This document shows positions 46,380-57,528 of a stretch of DNA of 64,000 bases, one piece after another (position 1 is the stretch's first letter; each line of letters begins with the position of its first letter). The stretch spans positions 7,109,807 through 7,173,806 of the forward strand of contig NW_020312775.1 of assembly GCF_003265705.1 (NCBI RefSeq), read 5' to 3'. A program made the translations under genes and the position numbers. Below the pieces are notes generated by a model. It was not told where the DNA came from and made no database searches. It saw nothing but the letters and a program-made list of their open reading frames with translations. This DNA comes from Callorhinus ursinus. Lineage: Eukaryota > Chordata > Mammalia > Carnivora > Otariidae.

Positions 46380-46930
46380 GAGATGTAAATGTACAATGAC
46401 ATACCATTTTGCACCCATCAGACTGTAAAAATTGCACAGTCTGGCGCCAAGCGTTGCCAAGGACACAGAGCCACCAGAACACCTCCACATTGATGGTGGG
46501 GGCATAAACCTGTACAACCACTTTGGAAAAGAGTTTGGCACCACCTAGTCAAGTTGAAGATGCACTGAACTCAGCAATTCTAGACAGAGAGCCAAGAGAA
46601 GGTACGCACGTGTGCATCAGGATACACCCACAAAAATGTTCAGAGCAGCATTGTTCATCAGAGCAAAAAGCAAGAGACAATCCAAATGTCTGCCAGCAGA
46701 AAAATGGACAAATTGTGATACGTTACTGCAGTGGACTAGTATACAGCCATAGACATGGAGGGATTGCCACCACACACAGCAACACGGCTCAGTCTCCCAA
46801 GTGCAAGGCTTAGTGTGAAAGAGAAGTGACACGAAAGAGGCTTACAAAGATAGCAGACACACAATCTCTCATCCAAACCCGAACATGCTTTTGAGAGTGA
46901 AGAGGAATATAATTAAGGATTTTGCTAAGA
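46380..46930 (+). mobile_element. Ancient L1M ORF2 C-terminal/3' relic
   Basis: Follows the order of old L1 3' ends: a GACATACCATTTTGCACCCA stretch, GGTGGGGGCATAAACCTGTA with ACAACCACTTTGGAAAAGAG, GTTCAGAGCAGCATTGTTCA, a TGGACAAATTGTGATACGTT stretch, and CTAGTATACAGCCAT. It is far more diverged than the carnivore L1 copies and has no open frame. Confidence 0.72.
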
Positions 46931-47279
46931 CAAGAAAAAGCTGGGACTGTCTGGGAATGTCAAGACATATTGTCATCCTTTGCATGTCACGCATTTACCC
47001 TATGTGGTAGGTACATGTGTGTCCATTGTATGGTTATATTTCTTAAAATTATTTTATATGTATTCAAGTGCATTAAGAAATACACACACACACGTACACA
47101 CAAACTGGCATTGAGAACATCTTCCCAAATATTCTATGGCAGAGAGCATCTCCTGATGAAGTCGTTAGTGACCCTTCTGACCCTCAGCATCTGGCTGCAT
47201 TTGAGCTAAGAGTGACATTCAAATGCAAACAGATGAGCCACACTCTGTTCAGAACACTCTGGAAATAGAAATGCCAACA

Positions 47280-47520
47280 TCTGTAGCAGGGACGGGTAAT
47301 GACCCGCCAGGCAAGGCCATGACGTTAAATTAATCCTTAATGTGTTTGAGGGCTTTTTACCTTTCATTGGGTCATTTAATAATGCGGGGAATGACTTCTT
47401 CCCTCAGCCTTCAGCTCCCCCCATTGCCATGGAGACGATTGTGAATCAGCCATCATAAATAAAAATAATCCAACTGCACACACCCCCGCCACAAGCCGCT
47501 GGGACGTGGTACCAGCTCGA
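47280..47520. promoter_or_regulatory. Candidate conserved non-coding element
   Basis: A GC-richer, non-repeat segment unlike its surroundings. It holds dense motif-like strings: TGACGTTAAATTAATCC (CRE-like plus homeodomain-like), GGGTCATTTAATAATG, CCATTGCCATGGAGACG (X-box-like half) and CAGCCATCATAAATAAAAAT. No coding frame stands out. Function is inferred only from composition and motif density; conservation cannot be judged from this window. Confidence 0.3.
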
Positions 47521-50303
47521 TTTTATTTTTTTCATGCCCAGAACTCACGGGAGCTCAAGTAACATGGGACGCTTCCAGAGGAACGGGGATGCTATTTGGT
47601 GCCTGTTTAAAGACAGGTGTAGGTCCACTGGGCAGGCTTCCTCTCACCAACCACTGGACCAAAGGAGGAACTATTTGCCTGAATGGGAATATCCAACTGG
47701 GGAGCAGCGAAGCCTGATTCATCAATAAGTGTGCTTTGAAATAAACTGCTCCCGTGCCCCCACACAAGCCCCCCAAATTATCCAGGAAGACTGCCCGCCA
47801 ACACACCACTCCCTTCTGGCTTGGCATCCAACGTCCTCCCAAGCCTGCCTTCACCAGCCCTTACCAAGGCCGCTCCACTGGTGTAGAGGGCTGTTTACCA
47901 AATGTTTTCAGCAACAGGGAATCCCACAATTAGAAAGCTACTCCCTTCCTAATTCTGCAATCCTTCTCCTAAGGAAAACCTCAGTTTTGTGCCAATGAAT
48001 CTCTAACACTTGGCTTATCCACCCTTGTTAACCAAGAGACAGCATGCTTCTGTCTGAAAGCTTTTGGCAAGCAACAGTATCTAGCTGGAATTTAAGACCA
48101 TTGTTTTGTTTTCATTGTCTTTATTTTGAAGGTTTTCATCTATTTCCGGCAAGTAATGCTCCTCTTGGCTTGTGACAGTGATAGACACTGCTTTTAAGAT
48201 ACACATATTTAAGTAAAATTGAGTCCATTTTAAAATTACATATTAAATAAAAAAAATAGCACAGGAACACCCCAGATGTGACAACAACAAATCACGAAGG
48301 TCATACATCAAAGACCCAAGTCTGGGAAACATGGCCTCGTCAGTGCACCCTCTGTCCTTCTCCCCGTCCCTGTGCTGGCTGCGTGCATTGTGGCTCTACA
48401 GTTCAAGACCGCTGACAACACAGAGCAGGGCCAGAGACATTAGGAAACAGAAGCACAGCTCGGGAGAAGTGGAGTCCAACTCCAGAAGGCTCTCTTACCA
48501 CTTCACTCTGACCCATTTTTTTAAACTTCCTTCACTCACAGCTGATGAGCTGTGAGTGGCTGCCCAGGGCTAGGGGTCAGGGATAGCAGCCTCTCAACAC
48601 CAATCCTTCCCACACAGCCACACCTGTGGCAGACATCGCTAATCAGTCATTGAGTGCCTGCCCGCCTCAATCACCCCCCCACAGCAATATGTATGTGAAT
48701 ATTTCTAACACTTGAAAATGTTCTAATAAAATGTGAAGTGAAAACTTGAAAAAAAATAATTATTATTATTACTCTTACTTGATTTTGTTATATTTGGGGT
48801 AAGTTAGTCTTCATTGATACAACTCTTCATATTTAACAGGTTGATGATGTGTGTATGGAGGAGTATGGGTGGGAATTTGACAAAAGTACTTAAAAGTTTC
48901 ACAGCAATGTAAGAGCATTTTTTTCTATTCTTTTGCATTTTATAATTTGTAACTCTTGAACATGGTTCTTTAGTTCTTTACAACTTCAGGATATGGAGAA
49001 ATTGAGAGAAGAAATCAATGAATTGTCTTTTATCAAGATGCTGTACACACTCAAATTTATTCTTAATGAAATCTATAAAACACCACTATTTTTCCCTCTC
49101 CCTATATGTAGATGAGAAAATTCAGGTATATTAACAGAGAAACACTGTTTTTAATTCTCCATCCCAGGATCCTAAATTTACTATCTGACTGATGAGAGCC
49201 AGACAAATTTAACAATGCAATTCAGAGCCAAAACTTTTGTGGGAGACAGCAAGATGTAGTAACAAGAACAAGATTTTGGACTCATAAAACTCGAATTCAA
49301 ATTCTAATTCTTTGCTACATATTAGTTGACCTTTAAGAAGTCATTTGCATTGTGCTATGTCTTAGTTTCCTTATTTTCAAATGGGTAGAAAACTGATGCC
49401 TACATCAACAATGCGTCTGTAATGTCACATAAAATGGTGGGCATAAAAACACTTTTTAAAATTGTGACTGACCACTCCTAAGCTACGCTGCCAGATTTGA
49501 GTGTTCAAAGATCAAAGAACTAGAACAATTACCTCCAATCTTTTCATCAAGACCTATTAATTTGTTGCAAAATTCTTTTGCTTGAAAAAGAAAATCTATC
49601 AAAATATTTTGGTCAGGAACTTAAAGCCAAAATGCTATATATCATTTAGAACATGAGAAAGCTAAGCAGAGTTTACTAATGAGATGATTAGTCAACAGTA
49701 ACTTTTTCAAAAAGAATTTTGAGATGAATTTTTGTAGAAATACCTCTTTATGAAGCATTAAAAAAACCTACAAAGATCAGAAGAAAGATTAAATAATAAT
49801 AAAGAAATAGCTGGATTTCCCACCTTCTTCTTGACCAGAACAAAATCATTGTTGTCTGCTATATAGCCTAATGAATCAGCCATACTGGCTGGACATTGTA
49901 AGACTGAAGTGCTGACAATATAACAGAGGTCCTTGCATCCCCAGCAAGTATGTTTTCCACAAGTAAATTACGAGCAAGGGAGTAATTATAGGAAAAACGA
50001 TTATACTAAAAAGACAGTATTTGGAATAAATGGGCAAGTATAAAAGGGTAGTTTAGTTAAAAGTAACTTGTTTGTATCCACAGTGACCAATTAAGTAACA
50101 AAATATCAACACAACCAAAACAAGAATAAAATCCCTCAAACATCACATTTACCAATATATCCTAAATGAAGACAAAAGTAACACATCTAATTACCACAAA
50201 TTTTTATCTCAAAGCTGGCTCTATATTTTGTTCTTTTTCCTATTTTGAAAAATAGAATGTGAAGAAGGCATTAAAAAAGGAATGGATTCATTTATTTGTA
50301 GGG
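47521..50303. other. Intergenic, unique; GC-richer to 48.7 kb then AT-rich
   Basis: 47521-48700 is relatively GC-rich with several chance ORFs (47534-47728, 48331-48555) that show no recognised protein similarity. 48700-50300 is AT-rich. Only a MIR relic at 49245-49430 is recognised. Confidence 0.55.
49245..49430 (+). mobile_element. MIR relic
   Basis: The plus-strand MIR order is visible: GATTTTGGACTCATAAAACT with CAAATTCTAATTCTTTGC, TTGACCTTTAAGAAGTCATTTG, then TTAGTTTCCTTATTTTCAAA with TGGGTAGAAA. Confidence 0.7.
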
Positions 50304-50451
50304 GGAATGCCTGGGTAGCTCAGTTGATTAAGCGTCTGCCTTTGGCTCAGGTCATAATACCAGGGTCCGGGGACTGAGTCTCACATTGGGGTCCTTGTTC
50401 AGCTGGGAGCCTGCTTCTCCCTTTGCCTGCCACTCCTCCTGCTTGTGCCCT

Positions 50452-50491
<40 letters not shown>

Positions 50492-50540
50492 AACACACAC
50501 AAATAAATAAATAAAATCTTTAAATAAAATAAATTATTTT
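50304..50540 (+). mobile_element. CAN-SINE with (TC)n(AC)n tract
   Basis: Head AATGCCTGGGTAGCTCAGTT, body, an expanded (TC)n(AC)n stretch at about 50451-50505 and a long AAATAAATAAATAAAATCTTT-type tail. The TSD is not clear. It lies directly upstream of the PPID pseudogene. Confidence 0.92.
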
Positions 50541-50554
50541 ATTTTATTTTTAAA

Positions 50555-51597
50555 AGAAAGCCTCTCAGGTTGAGCTGCAGGGTGTCCATGAGGTTCTCTG
50601 AGTCTGCTCCCAAGCACATCTGCAATTTAAATGTCACACCTGTCCTCCAGACTAAGTCCTCTGACCACAGTCCTCTGAGTCTTATTTGACATGGACATCA
50701 GAAGGGAGTGAGTTGGTTGAATTGCCTTAGAATTATTTGCAGATATTGTATCCAAAACTGCAGAAAATTTTCATGCCTAGAGTACAGGAGAAAAAGGCAT
50801 TGGACCCACCACTGGTAAACCTCTCCATTTCAAAGAATGCCCTTTCCAATGAATTATTAAGAAATTTATGGTTCAGGGTGGAGACTTCTCAAATCAAAAT
50901 GGGACTGGTGGAGAAAGTATTTATGGTCAAAAATTTGAAGATAAAAATTTCTATTATAAGCTTGATCAAGAAGGTTTATTGAGCATGACAAATGCAAGTT
51001 GCAATACAAATGCTTCTCAGTACTTTATCAACAGTTCCAACTCCTCATTTGGATGGGAAACGTATGGTATTTGGCCAAGTAATTAAAGGAATGGGTGTGG
51101 CAAGGATATTGGAAAATGTAGAAGTGAAAGGTGAAAAACCTGCCAAAATATGTGTTATTGCAGAATGCAGAGAATTGAAAGAGGGAGATCATTGGGGCAT
51201 ATTCCCAAAAGATGGTTCTGGTGAGTCACTCAGATTTCCCTGAAGATGCAGATATAGATTTAAAATATGCAGATAAAATTTTACTAATAAGAGAAGACTT
51301 TAAAAAAAATGGAAATTTTTTTTTCAAATCCCAGAACTGGGAGATAGCCATTAAGAAAATATACAAAATTTTAAGATATGTGGGAAGTTGAAAGGCTGTT
51401 ACTGAGAAAGCAGATAGACTGAAACTACAACCTATAGCTTTAAGGTGTGTGCTGAATATTGGTGCTTATTAACAGGAGATGTCAAATTGGCAGGCAGCAA
51501 TTGACAGTTGTAGGAGGCTCTTGAAATAGATCCACCAAATACCCAAAACGTTGTACCATACAGCTCAAAGATGGCAAGGATTAAAATAGGATCATGA
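50555..51597 (+). pseudogene. PPID: Processed pseudogene of PPID (cyclophilin 40/CyP-D type)
   Basis: PPID is a peptidyl-prolyl isomerase with a C-terminal TPR domain that binds HSP90. The copy begins at an ATG (50631) with probable 5' UTR before it, and has no introns. Recognisable stretches are [49 protein letters not shown] (about residue 80-100), [51 protein letters not shown], then the TPR part KLQPIALRCVLNIGA. Several in-frame stops (near 50704 and 50780, among others) and frameshifts (after 51020 and 51222) disable it. It is cut at about codon 321 of a roughly 370-residue protein by the L1 starting at 51598; the remaining 3' end should lie beyond the window. It is a dead retrocopy, made by L1 machinery. 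Confidence 0.93.
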
Positions 51598-52391
51598 TTT
51601 TTTTTAATTCTTTAATTTCCTGGTTGGTCCATTCATTCTTTAGTAGGATGCTCTTTAGCCTCCATGTATTTGAGTGCTTTCCAACTTTCCTCTTGTGATT
51701 GAGTTCCAGTTTCAAAGCATTGTGGTCCAAAAATATGCAGAGAATGATCCCAATCTTTTGGTATGGGTTTAGACCTGATTTGTGACCCAAGATGTGATCT
51801 ATTCTGGAGAATGTTCCATGTGCACTCGAGAAGAATGTGTATTCTATTGTTTTGGGATGGAATGTTCTGAAAATATCTGTGAAGTCCATCTGGTCCAGTG
51901 TGTCATTCAAAGCCCTTATTTCCTTGTTGGTCTTCTGTTTAGATGATCTTTCCACTGCAGTGAGGAGGGTGTTAAAGTTATCGATGTGTTTCTTTGATTT
52001 TGTTATTAATTGGCTTATATAATTGGATGCTCCTATGTTAGGGGCATTAATATTTACAATTGTTAGATCTTCTTGTTGGATAGGCCCTTTAATTAATTAT
52101 GATATAGTGTCTTTCCTCATCTCTTTTTACAGTCTTTGGTTTAAAATCTAATTTGTCTGATATAAGGATTGCCATCCCAGCTTTCTTTTGATGTCCATTA
52201 TCATGATAAATGGTTTTCCATCCCCTCATTTTAAATCTGGGGGTGTCTTTGTGTCTAAAATGAGCCTCTTACAGGCAGTATATGGATTGGTCTTGCTTTT
52301 TTATCCAATCTGATACCCTGTGTCTTTTGATTGGGGCATTTAGCCCATTTACATTCAGGGTAACTTTTGAAATATATGAATTTAGTATCAT
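51598..52391 (-). pseudogene. L1 ORF2 endonuclease fragment
   Basis: The start codon is near 52391. The best stretch is 51955-51581 (124 codons): [40 protein letters not shown] and [20 protein letters not shown], where the family's SDH is LDH. Frame is lost nearer the start. Confidence 0.88.
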
Positions 52392-52481
52392 TGTATTGCT
52401 TGTAAGGTGACTGTTACTGTATATTGTCTCTGTTCCTTTCTGATCTATGTTACTTTTGGGTTCTCTCTTTGTTTAGAAGAC

Positions 52482-53367
52482 CCCTTTCAATATTTCTTGT
52501 AGGGCTGGTTCTGTGATCACAATTTATTTTAGTTCCTGTTTGTCCTGGAAGCTTTTTATCACTCCTATTTTGAATGACATCCTAGCTAGATAAAGTATTC
52601 TTGGCTGCATATTTTTCTCCTTTAGTGCCCTGAATATATCATGCCAGTCTTTTCTGGCCTGCCAGATCTCTGTGGATAGGTCTGCTGCCAATCTAACATT
52701 TCTACCCTTGTAGGTTACAGACCTCTTGTCCTGAGCTGCTTTCAGGATTTTCTGTCTATGAGATTTGTAAGTTTCACTATTAGATGTCGGTATATTGACC
52801 TGTTTTTATTGATTTTGAGGGAATTCTCTGTGCCTCCTGGATTCTGATACCTGTTTGCTTCCCCAGATTAGGGAAGTTCTCTGCTATAATTTGCTCCATT
52901 ATACCTTCTACCCCCTTCTCTCTTTCCTCTTCTTCTGGGACCCTAATTATTCTTATATTGTTTCACTTTATAGTATCACTTATCTCTCAAATTCTCCCCT
53001 CATGATTCAGTATTTCTTTATCTCTCTTTTTCTCAGCTTCTTTGTTCTCTACTATTTGGTCTTCTGTACCCCTAATTCTTTCTTCTGCTTCATTTCTCTT
53101 AGCAGTTAGAGCCTCCATTTTTTTATTGCATCTCATTAATAACCTTTTTTATTTCGAGTTAGTTAGATTTTAGTTCCTTTGTTTCTCCAAAAAAGGATTC
53201 TCTAGTGTCTTCTATGCTTTTAGCAACCCCAGCTAGTATCTTTATAATTGTTATTCTGAACTCTAGTTCCGACATCTTACTAATATCCATATTGATTAAG
53301 TCCCTGGCAGTCAGTACTGCCTCTTGTTTTTTTTTTTTTTTTGAGGTGAGTTTTTCCATCTTGTCAT
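52482..53367 (-). pseudogene. L1 ORF1 relic
   Basis: The N terminus is at 53367 (MTRWKNSPQ-like after correction is not attempted). The piece 53336-53159 contains AVLTARDLINMDISKMSELE followed by SFFGETKELKSN (coiled-coil entry). The RRM and C-terminal parts are recognisable in order on the minus strand to about 52482, but frames change repeatedly. Confidence 0.75.
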
Positions 53368-53493
53368 TCTGTACAGAGAAAGATAGATTAGCAAGAGAAC
53401 AAAATACTAAAGGGGCAACAACGACCCCAGAGAAATATACACTAAAAATCAGAAGAGACCCGAAACTGGGGGGGGGGGAGGTAATATAATCAG

Positions 53494-54130
53494 ACAGGTG
53501 ACCAGAATAGAGCAATACACTAGGTTCTGTGTGCATTTTGGTCTGTTTTTTAGAAAACTAGATCCCAAAACTGTAAAGAAGGAAAAACTAGTATATGTAC
53601 AAAAATAAAATTCAATACAAAGAAATGATAGAATGTAACTGTAAAAATTGAAATTAAAAACAAGAAAAACAACAACAACAACAAAAAGGAAGGGAAATAA
53701 ACAGGTGAACAGAACAGAGCAATACACTATCTCCTGAGTGTATTTTGGTCAGTTTGTTAGAGGGAAATACATCTCAAAATTGTAAAGAAAGAAGAACTTA
53801 TATATACAAAAATAAAATTAAATACATTGAGAGGCTAGAATGTTACTGTAAAGGTGAAAATTAAAAAAGACTTTAACAAAAAAAAAAAAGAAGAAAAGGA
53901 GAAAAAATAAAGAATATGATCAGGCAGGTGAATAGGACAGAACCATATACTAGATTTTGAATGTATTCTGGTCTGTTAGAAGAAACTAAATCCCAACATT
54001 TTAAAGAAAGAAAAACAAATATATGTACAAAAGTAAGGTTAAATACAATGAAGAGAAATAATATGACTCTAAAAATGAAAATTAAAGATTTTAAAAAAGG
54101 AATTCATAAGATAAGAAGATGGTTGAAAAA
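53494..54130 (-). repeat. Three tandem ~0.2-kb units in L1 5' UTR
   Basis: Units start with CAGGTGACCAGAATAGAGCA (53494), CAGGTGAACAGAACAGAGCA (53702) and CAGGTGAATAGGACAGAACC (53925), each followed by TGTATTTTGGTC-like, GTAAAGAAAGAA-like and TACAAAAATAAAAT-like blocks. The period is 208-223 bp. This part of the 5' UTR lies inside the segment removed by splicing in the L1 at 2266-7974. Confidence 0.85.
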
Positions 54131-55279
54131 GGAAAGAAGAAAAATTTTTTTAAAAATTAAAAGAAAATTTAAAAAATTAAAAGAAAGTAAAATTTAAAAA
54201 TTAAAGTTGAAAGACTAAAGAATCATGGGAAGAAAGCCATGAATTCTATGTGCTGTATTCCCTTAATGCTAGAGTTTTGCAGTTCTTATTGATTGGTAAA
54301 CTTGGTCTTGGCTGGATATTCTTCCTGATCTTCTGGGGGAGAGGCCTGTTGCATTGATTCTCAAATGTCTTTGTCCTAGATGGAATTGCACTGCCCTTGC
54401 CGGGGACCAGGCTATTAATGTGTTCTGGTTTACTCTGTAGCTTTTGTTCCCTGAAGGTTTTCCACACAGCTTTAGAGAATGAGAATGAAAGTGGCGGCCT
54501 CCCAATGTCTGGCCCCAAAGGCAAAAGCTCAGGGCCCCACTTTTCAATGAGCCCTCACAGAAAAGCAGTCTATCACTGCTGTCTCCCTAGTCTCAAGCTG
54601 CACTCTGTGCTCACCAGCCTGTAACCAAGTGTTTCTATCTCAGGCACACGACCTCATTTGGAGCCATCAAACCCAGCAGACTCCTGCAGTGCGTTCCCAT
54701 GCTGCTCCTCCCCGAGGAAGGAAGGGGACTCTCCCTAGTTCTGCCACTTGTTGGGCCACTGCTCAAAGATCAGAGTCCCAAATGTGCTGCAGATCATGGT
54801 TTATGGCAACCGCAAGCTGAGAGCCCACTCCTGGGCTCACTTTTTGCAGACAGCTTCCCTGCTCTAATACCTGGGAGCTCTGCCACACTCAAACACCCCC
54901 AGTCTTCCTGTGACCCTGAGGATCTTGAGATCACATTGCCCCTGCTTAGCCACCTGAGTGATATCCCTCACCAGAGCAGACTTCTAAAAGTTCCAATTTT
55001 GTGCTCTGCTTCTCTATCACTTGCCGGTAGCTGGCTGATGGTGGCTCCCTACCCATGCAGTCTGTATTCCTATATATCACCTCAGATTCACTTCTCCACA
55101 CCTCCTACCTTGCAGAAAGTGGTTGCTTTTTTATTTGAAAAGTTGCAGCTATTATTTTCCTTGATCTCTGGTTGAGTTTGCAGGTATGCAGAATGGTTTG
55201 ATAGCTATCTAGCTGAAATCATTGGACGACACAAAATTAAGGTCTCCTAATACTCCGCAATCTTGGACTGCCCAAACAG

Positions 55280-55722
55280 TTCTCTTCAATTCATGGAAAC
55301 AAATGAAAATGAAAACACAACTGTTCAAAATCTTTGAGATGCAGCAAAGGCGGTCCTAAGAGGGATGGACGTATATAGCAACACAAGCCTTTCTCAAGAA
55401 ACAAGAAAGATGTCAAATACAAAACCTAAGCCTACACCTAACCCTGGAGAAAGAACAGCAAATAAAGCCTAAACCCAGCAAGAGAAGAGAAATAATAAAG
55501 ATTAGAGCAGAAATCAGTGAAATAGAAACCAAAAGAACAGTAGAACAGATCAACAAAACTAGAAGCTGGTTCTTTGAAAGAATTAATAAGATCGATAAAC
55601 CCCTGGCCAAACTCATCAAAAAGAAAAGAGAAAGGACTCAAATAAATAAGATCATGAATGAAAGAGGAGAGATAACAACCAACACCAAAGAAATACAAAC
55701 AATTAAAAGAACATACTATGAG
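55280..55722 (+). mobile_element. Twin-primed L1, plus-strand half, part 1
   Basis: ORF2 linker sequence between endonuclease and reverse transcriptase: TENENTTVQ-like start, then [13 protein letters not shown], [24 protein letters not shown] and [10 protein letters not shown]. It is interrupted at 55722 by the younger full-length L1 and resumes at 62802. The 3' end of this element is outside the window. Confidence 0.9.
55705..55722. repeat. Target-site duplication, left copy (L1 55723-62783)
   Basis: AAAAGAACATACTATGAG, preceded by AATT. The TT/AAAA context is the preferred L1 endonuclease site. Confidence 0.88.
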
Positions 55723-55888
55723 GGGGCAGAGCAAGATGGTGGAGGAGTAGGAGACCTAGATTTCGTCTGGTCTCAGGAATTCAGCTGAATAGGGATCAAA
55801 CCATTCTGAACACCTACGAACTCAACAGGAGATTGAAGAGGAGAGTAGCAACAACTCTCTGAACAGAGAAGCAACCACTTACTGGAAG

Positions 55889-57435
55889 GTAGGACGTGTG
55901 GAGAAGTGAATCCGAGGCGATATTCGGGAGGATAGATGGTGGGGGAGGGGGCCTCCATTGACTGCTTCTGGCAAGTGATAGAGCCGCAGAGCACAAAATT
56001 GGACCTTTTAGAAGTTGGCTCAGGGACATTGCTGCAGTGGCTAAGTGGGGGGTGGAATCCTCCCGGGACAGTGTGGTCTCAGGACCTTTGGGGTCACAGA
56101 AAGACCAGGGGTGCCTGAGTGTGGCAGAGCTCCCAGGTATCGGAGCAGGGAAGCTGGCTGCAGAGACAGAGCCGAGGCGCGGGCTCTCAGCTCGGGATTG
56201 CCATAAACTGTGATCCGCGGCCCAGTCGGGCCACTGCACTTCCAGCAGGAACCCAACAAACGGCAGAGCCGGGGAGACTCCCCTTTCTCCCCTGGGAGGA
56301 GCGGTGCAGGAATGCACCACAGGGATCTGCTGGGTTTGGAGACTCCACATGGGGTCGGGTGCCAGAGATACAAATGCTCGGTCACAGACCGGGTGAGCAT
56401 GGAGTGCGGCCAGAGACCAGGGAGACGGGAGTGACTGCTTTTCTCTGGGGGTGCACTGAGGAGCGGGGCCCCGAGGTCTCAGCTCCTTCGGGTGGAGATT
56501 GGGAGGCCAGCATTTTCGCCCTGGTCCTCCAAAGCTGTACTGAGAGCTTGCAGGGAACAAAAGCTCCTGAGAGCAAACCCGAGCAGCTTGCTTAGCCCAG
56601 ACCGACAAGGGCGGGGCAACTCAGCCTCCGGCAAAGACATTTGGAAACCACAGCCACAGGCCCCTCCCCCAGAAGATCAGCACGAACAGCCAGTAAGCCA
56701 AGACCAAGTTTACCGATCAAGGAGAACGGGAGAACTCCAGCGCTAGGGGAATACTGCGCATAGAATTCATGGCTTTTTTTTTTTACCATGATTCATTAGT
56801 TCATCAAAGTTAATATTTTTTACTGTTTTTTTTTAAATTTTTCTTTTTCCCTTTTTCAACCAACATCTTATCAATCCCTTTTTTAAAAAAAAAACATTTT
56901 TTATTTTTCATTTTTAGAGTCATATTTTATCCCTTCATAGTAGTTACCCTTATTTTTGGCATATATATATAAGTTGTTTTCTCTTTAAAATTTTGAGATA
57001 CAGTTTCTTCTAACAGATCAAAATATACCCTAAATCACTAGTATATGGCTTTGTTCTAGTCTCCTGCCTGATCACATTCTCTCCCTTTTCTCTTTTTTTT
57101 TTTAATCTTCTCTCTTTTTTCAAACAACTTATCTATCAATTCCTTTTATAAAATCTTTTATAATTTTCTTCGTTACAGTGATCTTCACTCCCTTCATTGC
57201 ATCAACCCTTATTTTGTACATATATGTCTTTCTTCCTTTAAAATTTCAGGAGGCACTTTTTTCTAACAGACCAAAATACGCCCAAAATCTAGTGTGTGGC
57301 ACTGATCTATGCACTAACATGATCATATTTGATCATATTCTGCCTTTTTTGTATTGTTCTGTTTTTGTTTTTATCTTTTTTTCTTTTTTTCTCTTTCTTT
57401 TTTCTTTCTTTCCCTTTCTTTTTCCCTGGTTTCAG
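55889..57435 (+). other. Probable 1,547-nt cryptic intron in the L1 5' UTR
   Basis: Starts GTAGGACG after GGAAG and ends with a long pyrimidine tract (from about 57355) followed by GGTTTCAG. Exactly this segment is absent from the L1 at 2266-7974. The donor is also present in the copies at 1-542 (GT at 375-376, minus), 51598-55272 (GT at 107-108 of the 55-kb block, i.e. 55107-55108, minus) and 29821-35359 (29992, plus). Confidence 0.8.
56860..57345 (+). repeat. Two tandem ~0.25-kb units in L1 5' UTR
   Basis: Parallel blocks are ATCTTATCAATCCC/TATCTATCAATTCC, AACAGATCAAAATA/AACAGACCAAAATA, CACTAGTATATGGC/TCTAGTGTGTGGCA and GCCTGATCACATTC/ACATGATCATATTT. The spacing is about 251 bp. They are homologous to the three units at 53494-54130 (other strand). 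Confidence 0.82.
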
Positions 57436-57528
57436 GTCTTTTCTGATTTGTATACAGTATATTTGCTGGGGACGTTGTTAACCTGTTAGCATTTTGTTCT
57501 CTCATTCATCTATTCTCCTCTGGACAAA

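Larger units (their letters stand above)
40873..47279. other. Intergenic, unique sequence with scattered old repeats
   Basis: About 6.4 kb with no convincing coding gene. SINEs at 41918-42093, 42618-42806 and 45712-45929, a MIR-like relic, an unassigned old repeat and an L1M relic are listed separately. The rest is AT-rich and featureless by eye. Confidence 0.6.
51598..55272 (-). mobile_element. Inverted 5' half of a twin-primed L1
   Basis: Minus-strand L1 with ORF2 start region (51598-52391), ORF1 (52482-53367) and a full unspliced 5' UTR (53368-55272), whose 5' tip touches the plus-strand half beginning at about 55280. The left edge ends in ORF2 at ATTAAAAAAAATCATG, and the plus half starts at AATTCATGGAAAC, so both halves meet at the same RNA position with a small overlap. 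This is the twin-priming signature with the 5' end fully reverse-transcribed. It interrupts the PPID pseudogene. Confidence 0.9.
55723..57528 (+). promoter_or_regulatory. L1 5' UTR, presumed internal promoter
   Basis: The first kilobase is GC-rich (to about 56740) and the last 0.7 kb is AT-rich with pyrimidine-rich tandem units. The family uses the 5' UTR as an internal RNA polymerase II promoter; that role is inferred. A consensus splice donor lies at 55888/55889 and an acceptor at 57435/57436. Confidence 0.8.

Noticed and set aside
55814..56608. 264-codon minus-strand ORF antisense to the L1 5' UTR
   Set aside because: The GC-rich 5' UTR gives long chance frames on both strands; proline- and serine-rich composition, no known family. 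An antisense ORF exists in primate L1 5' UTRs but no resemblance is apparent, and the other copies here do not keep this frame.
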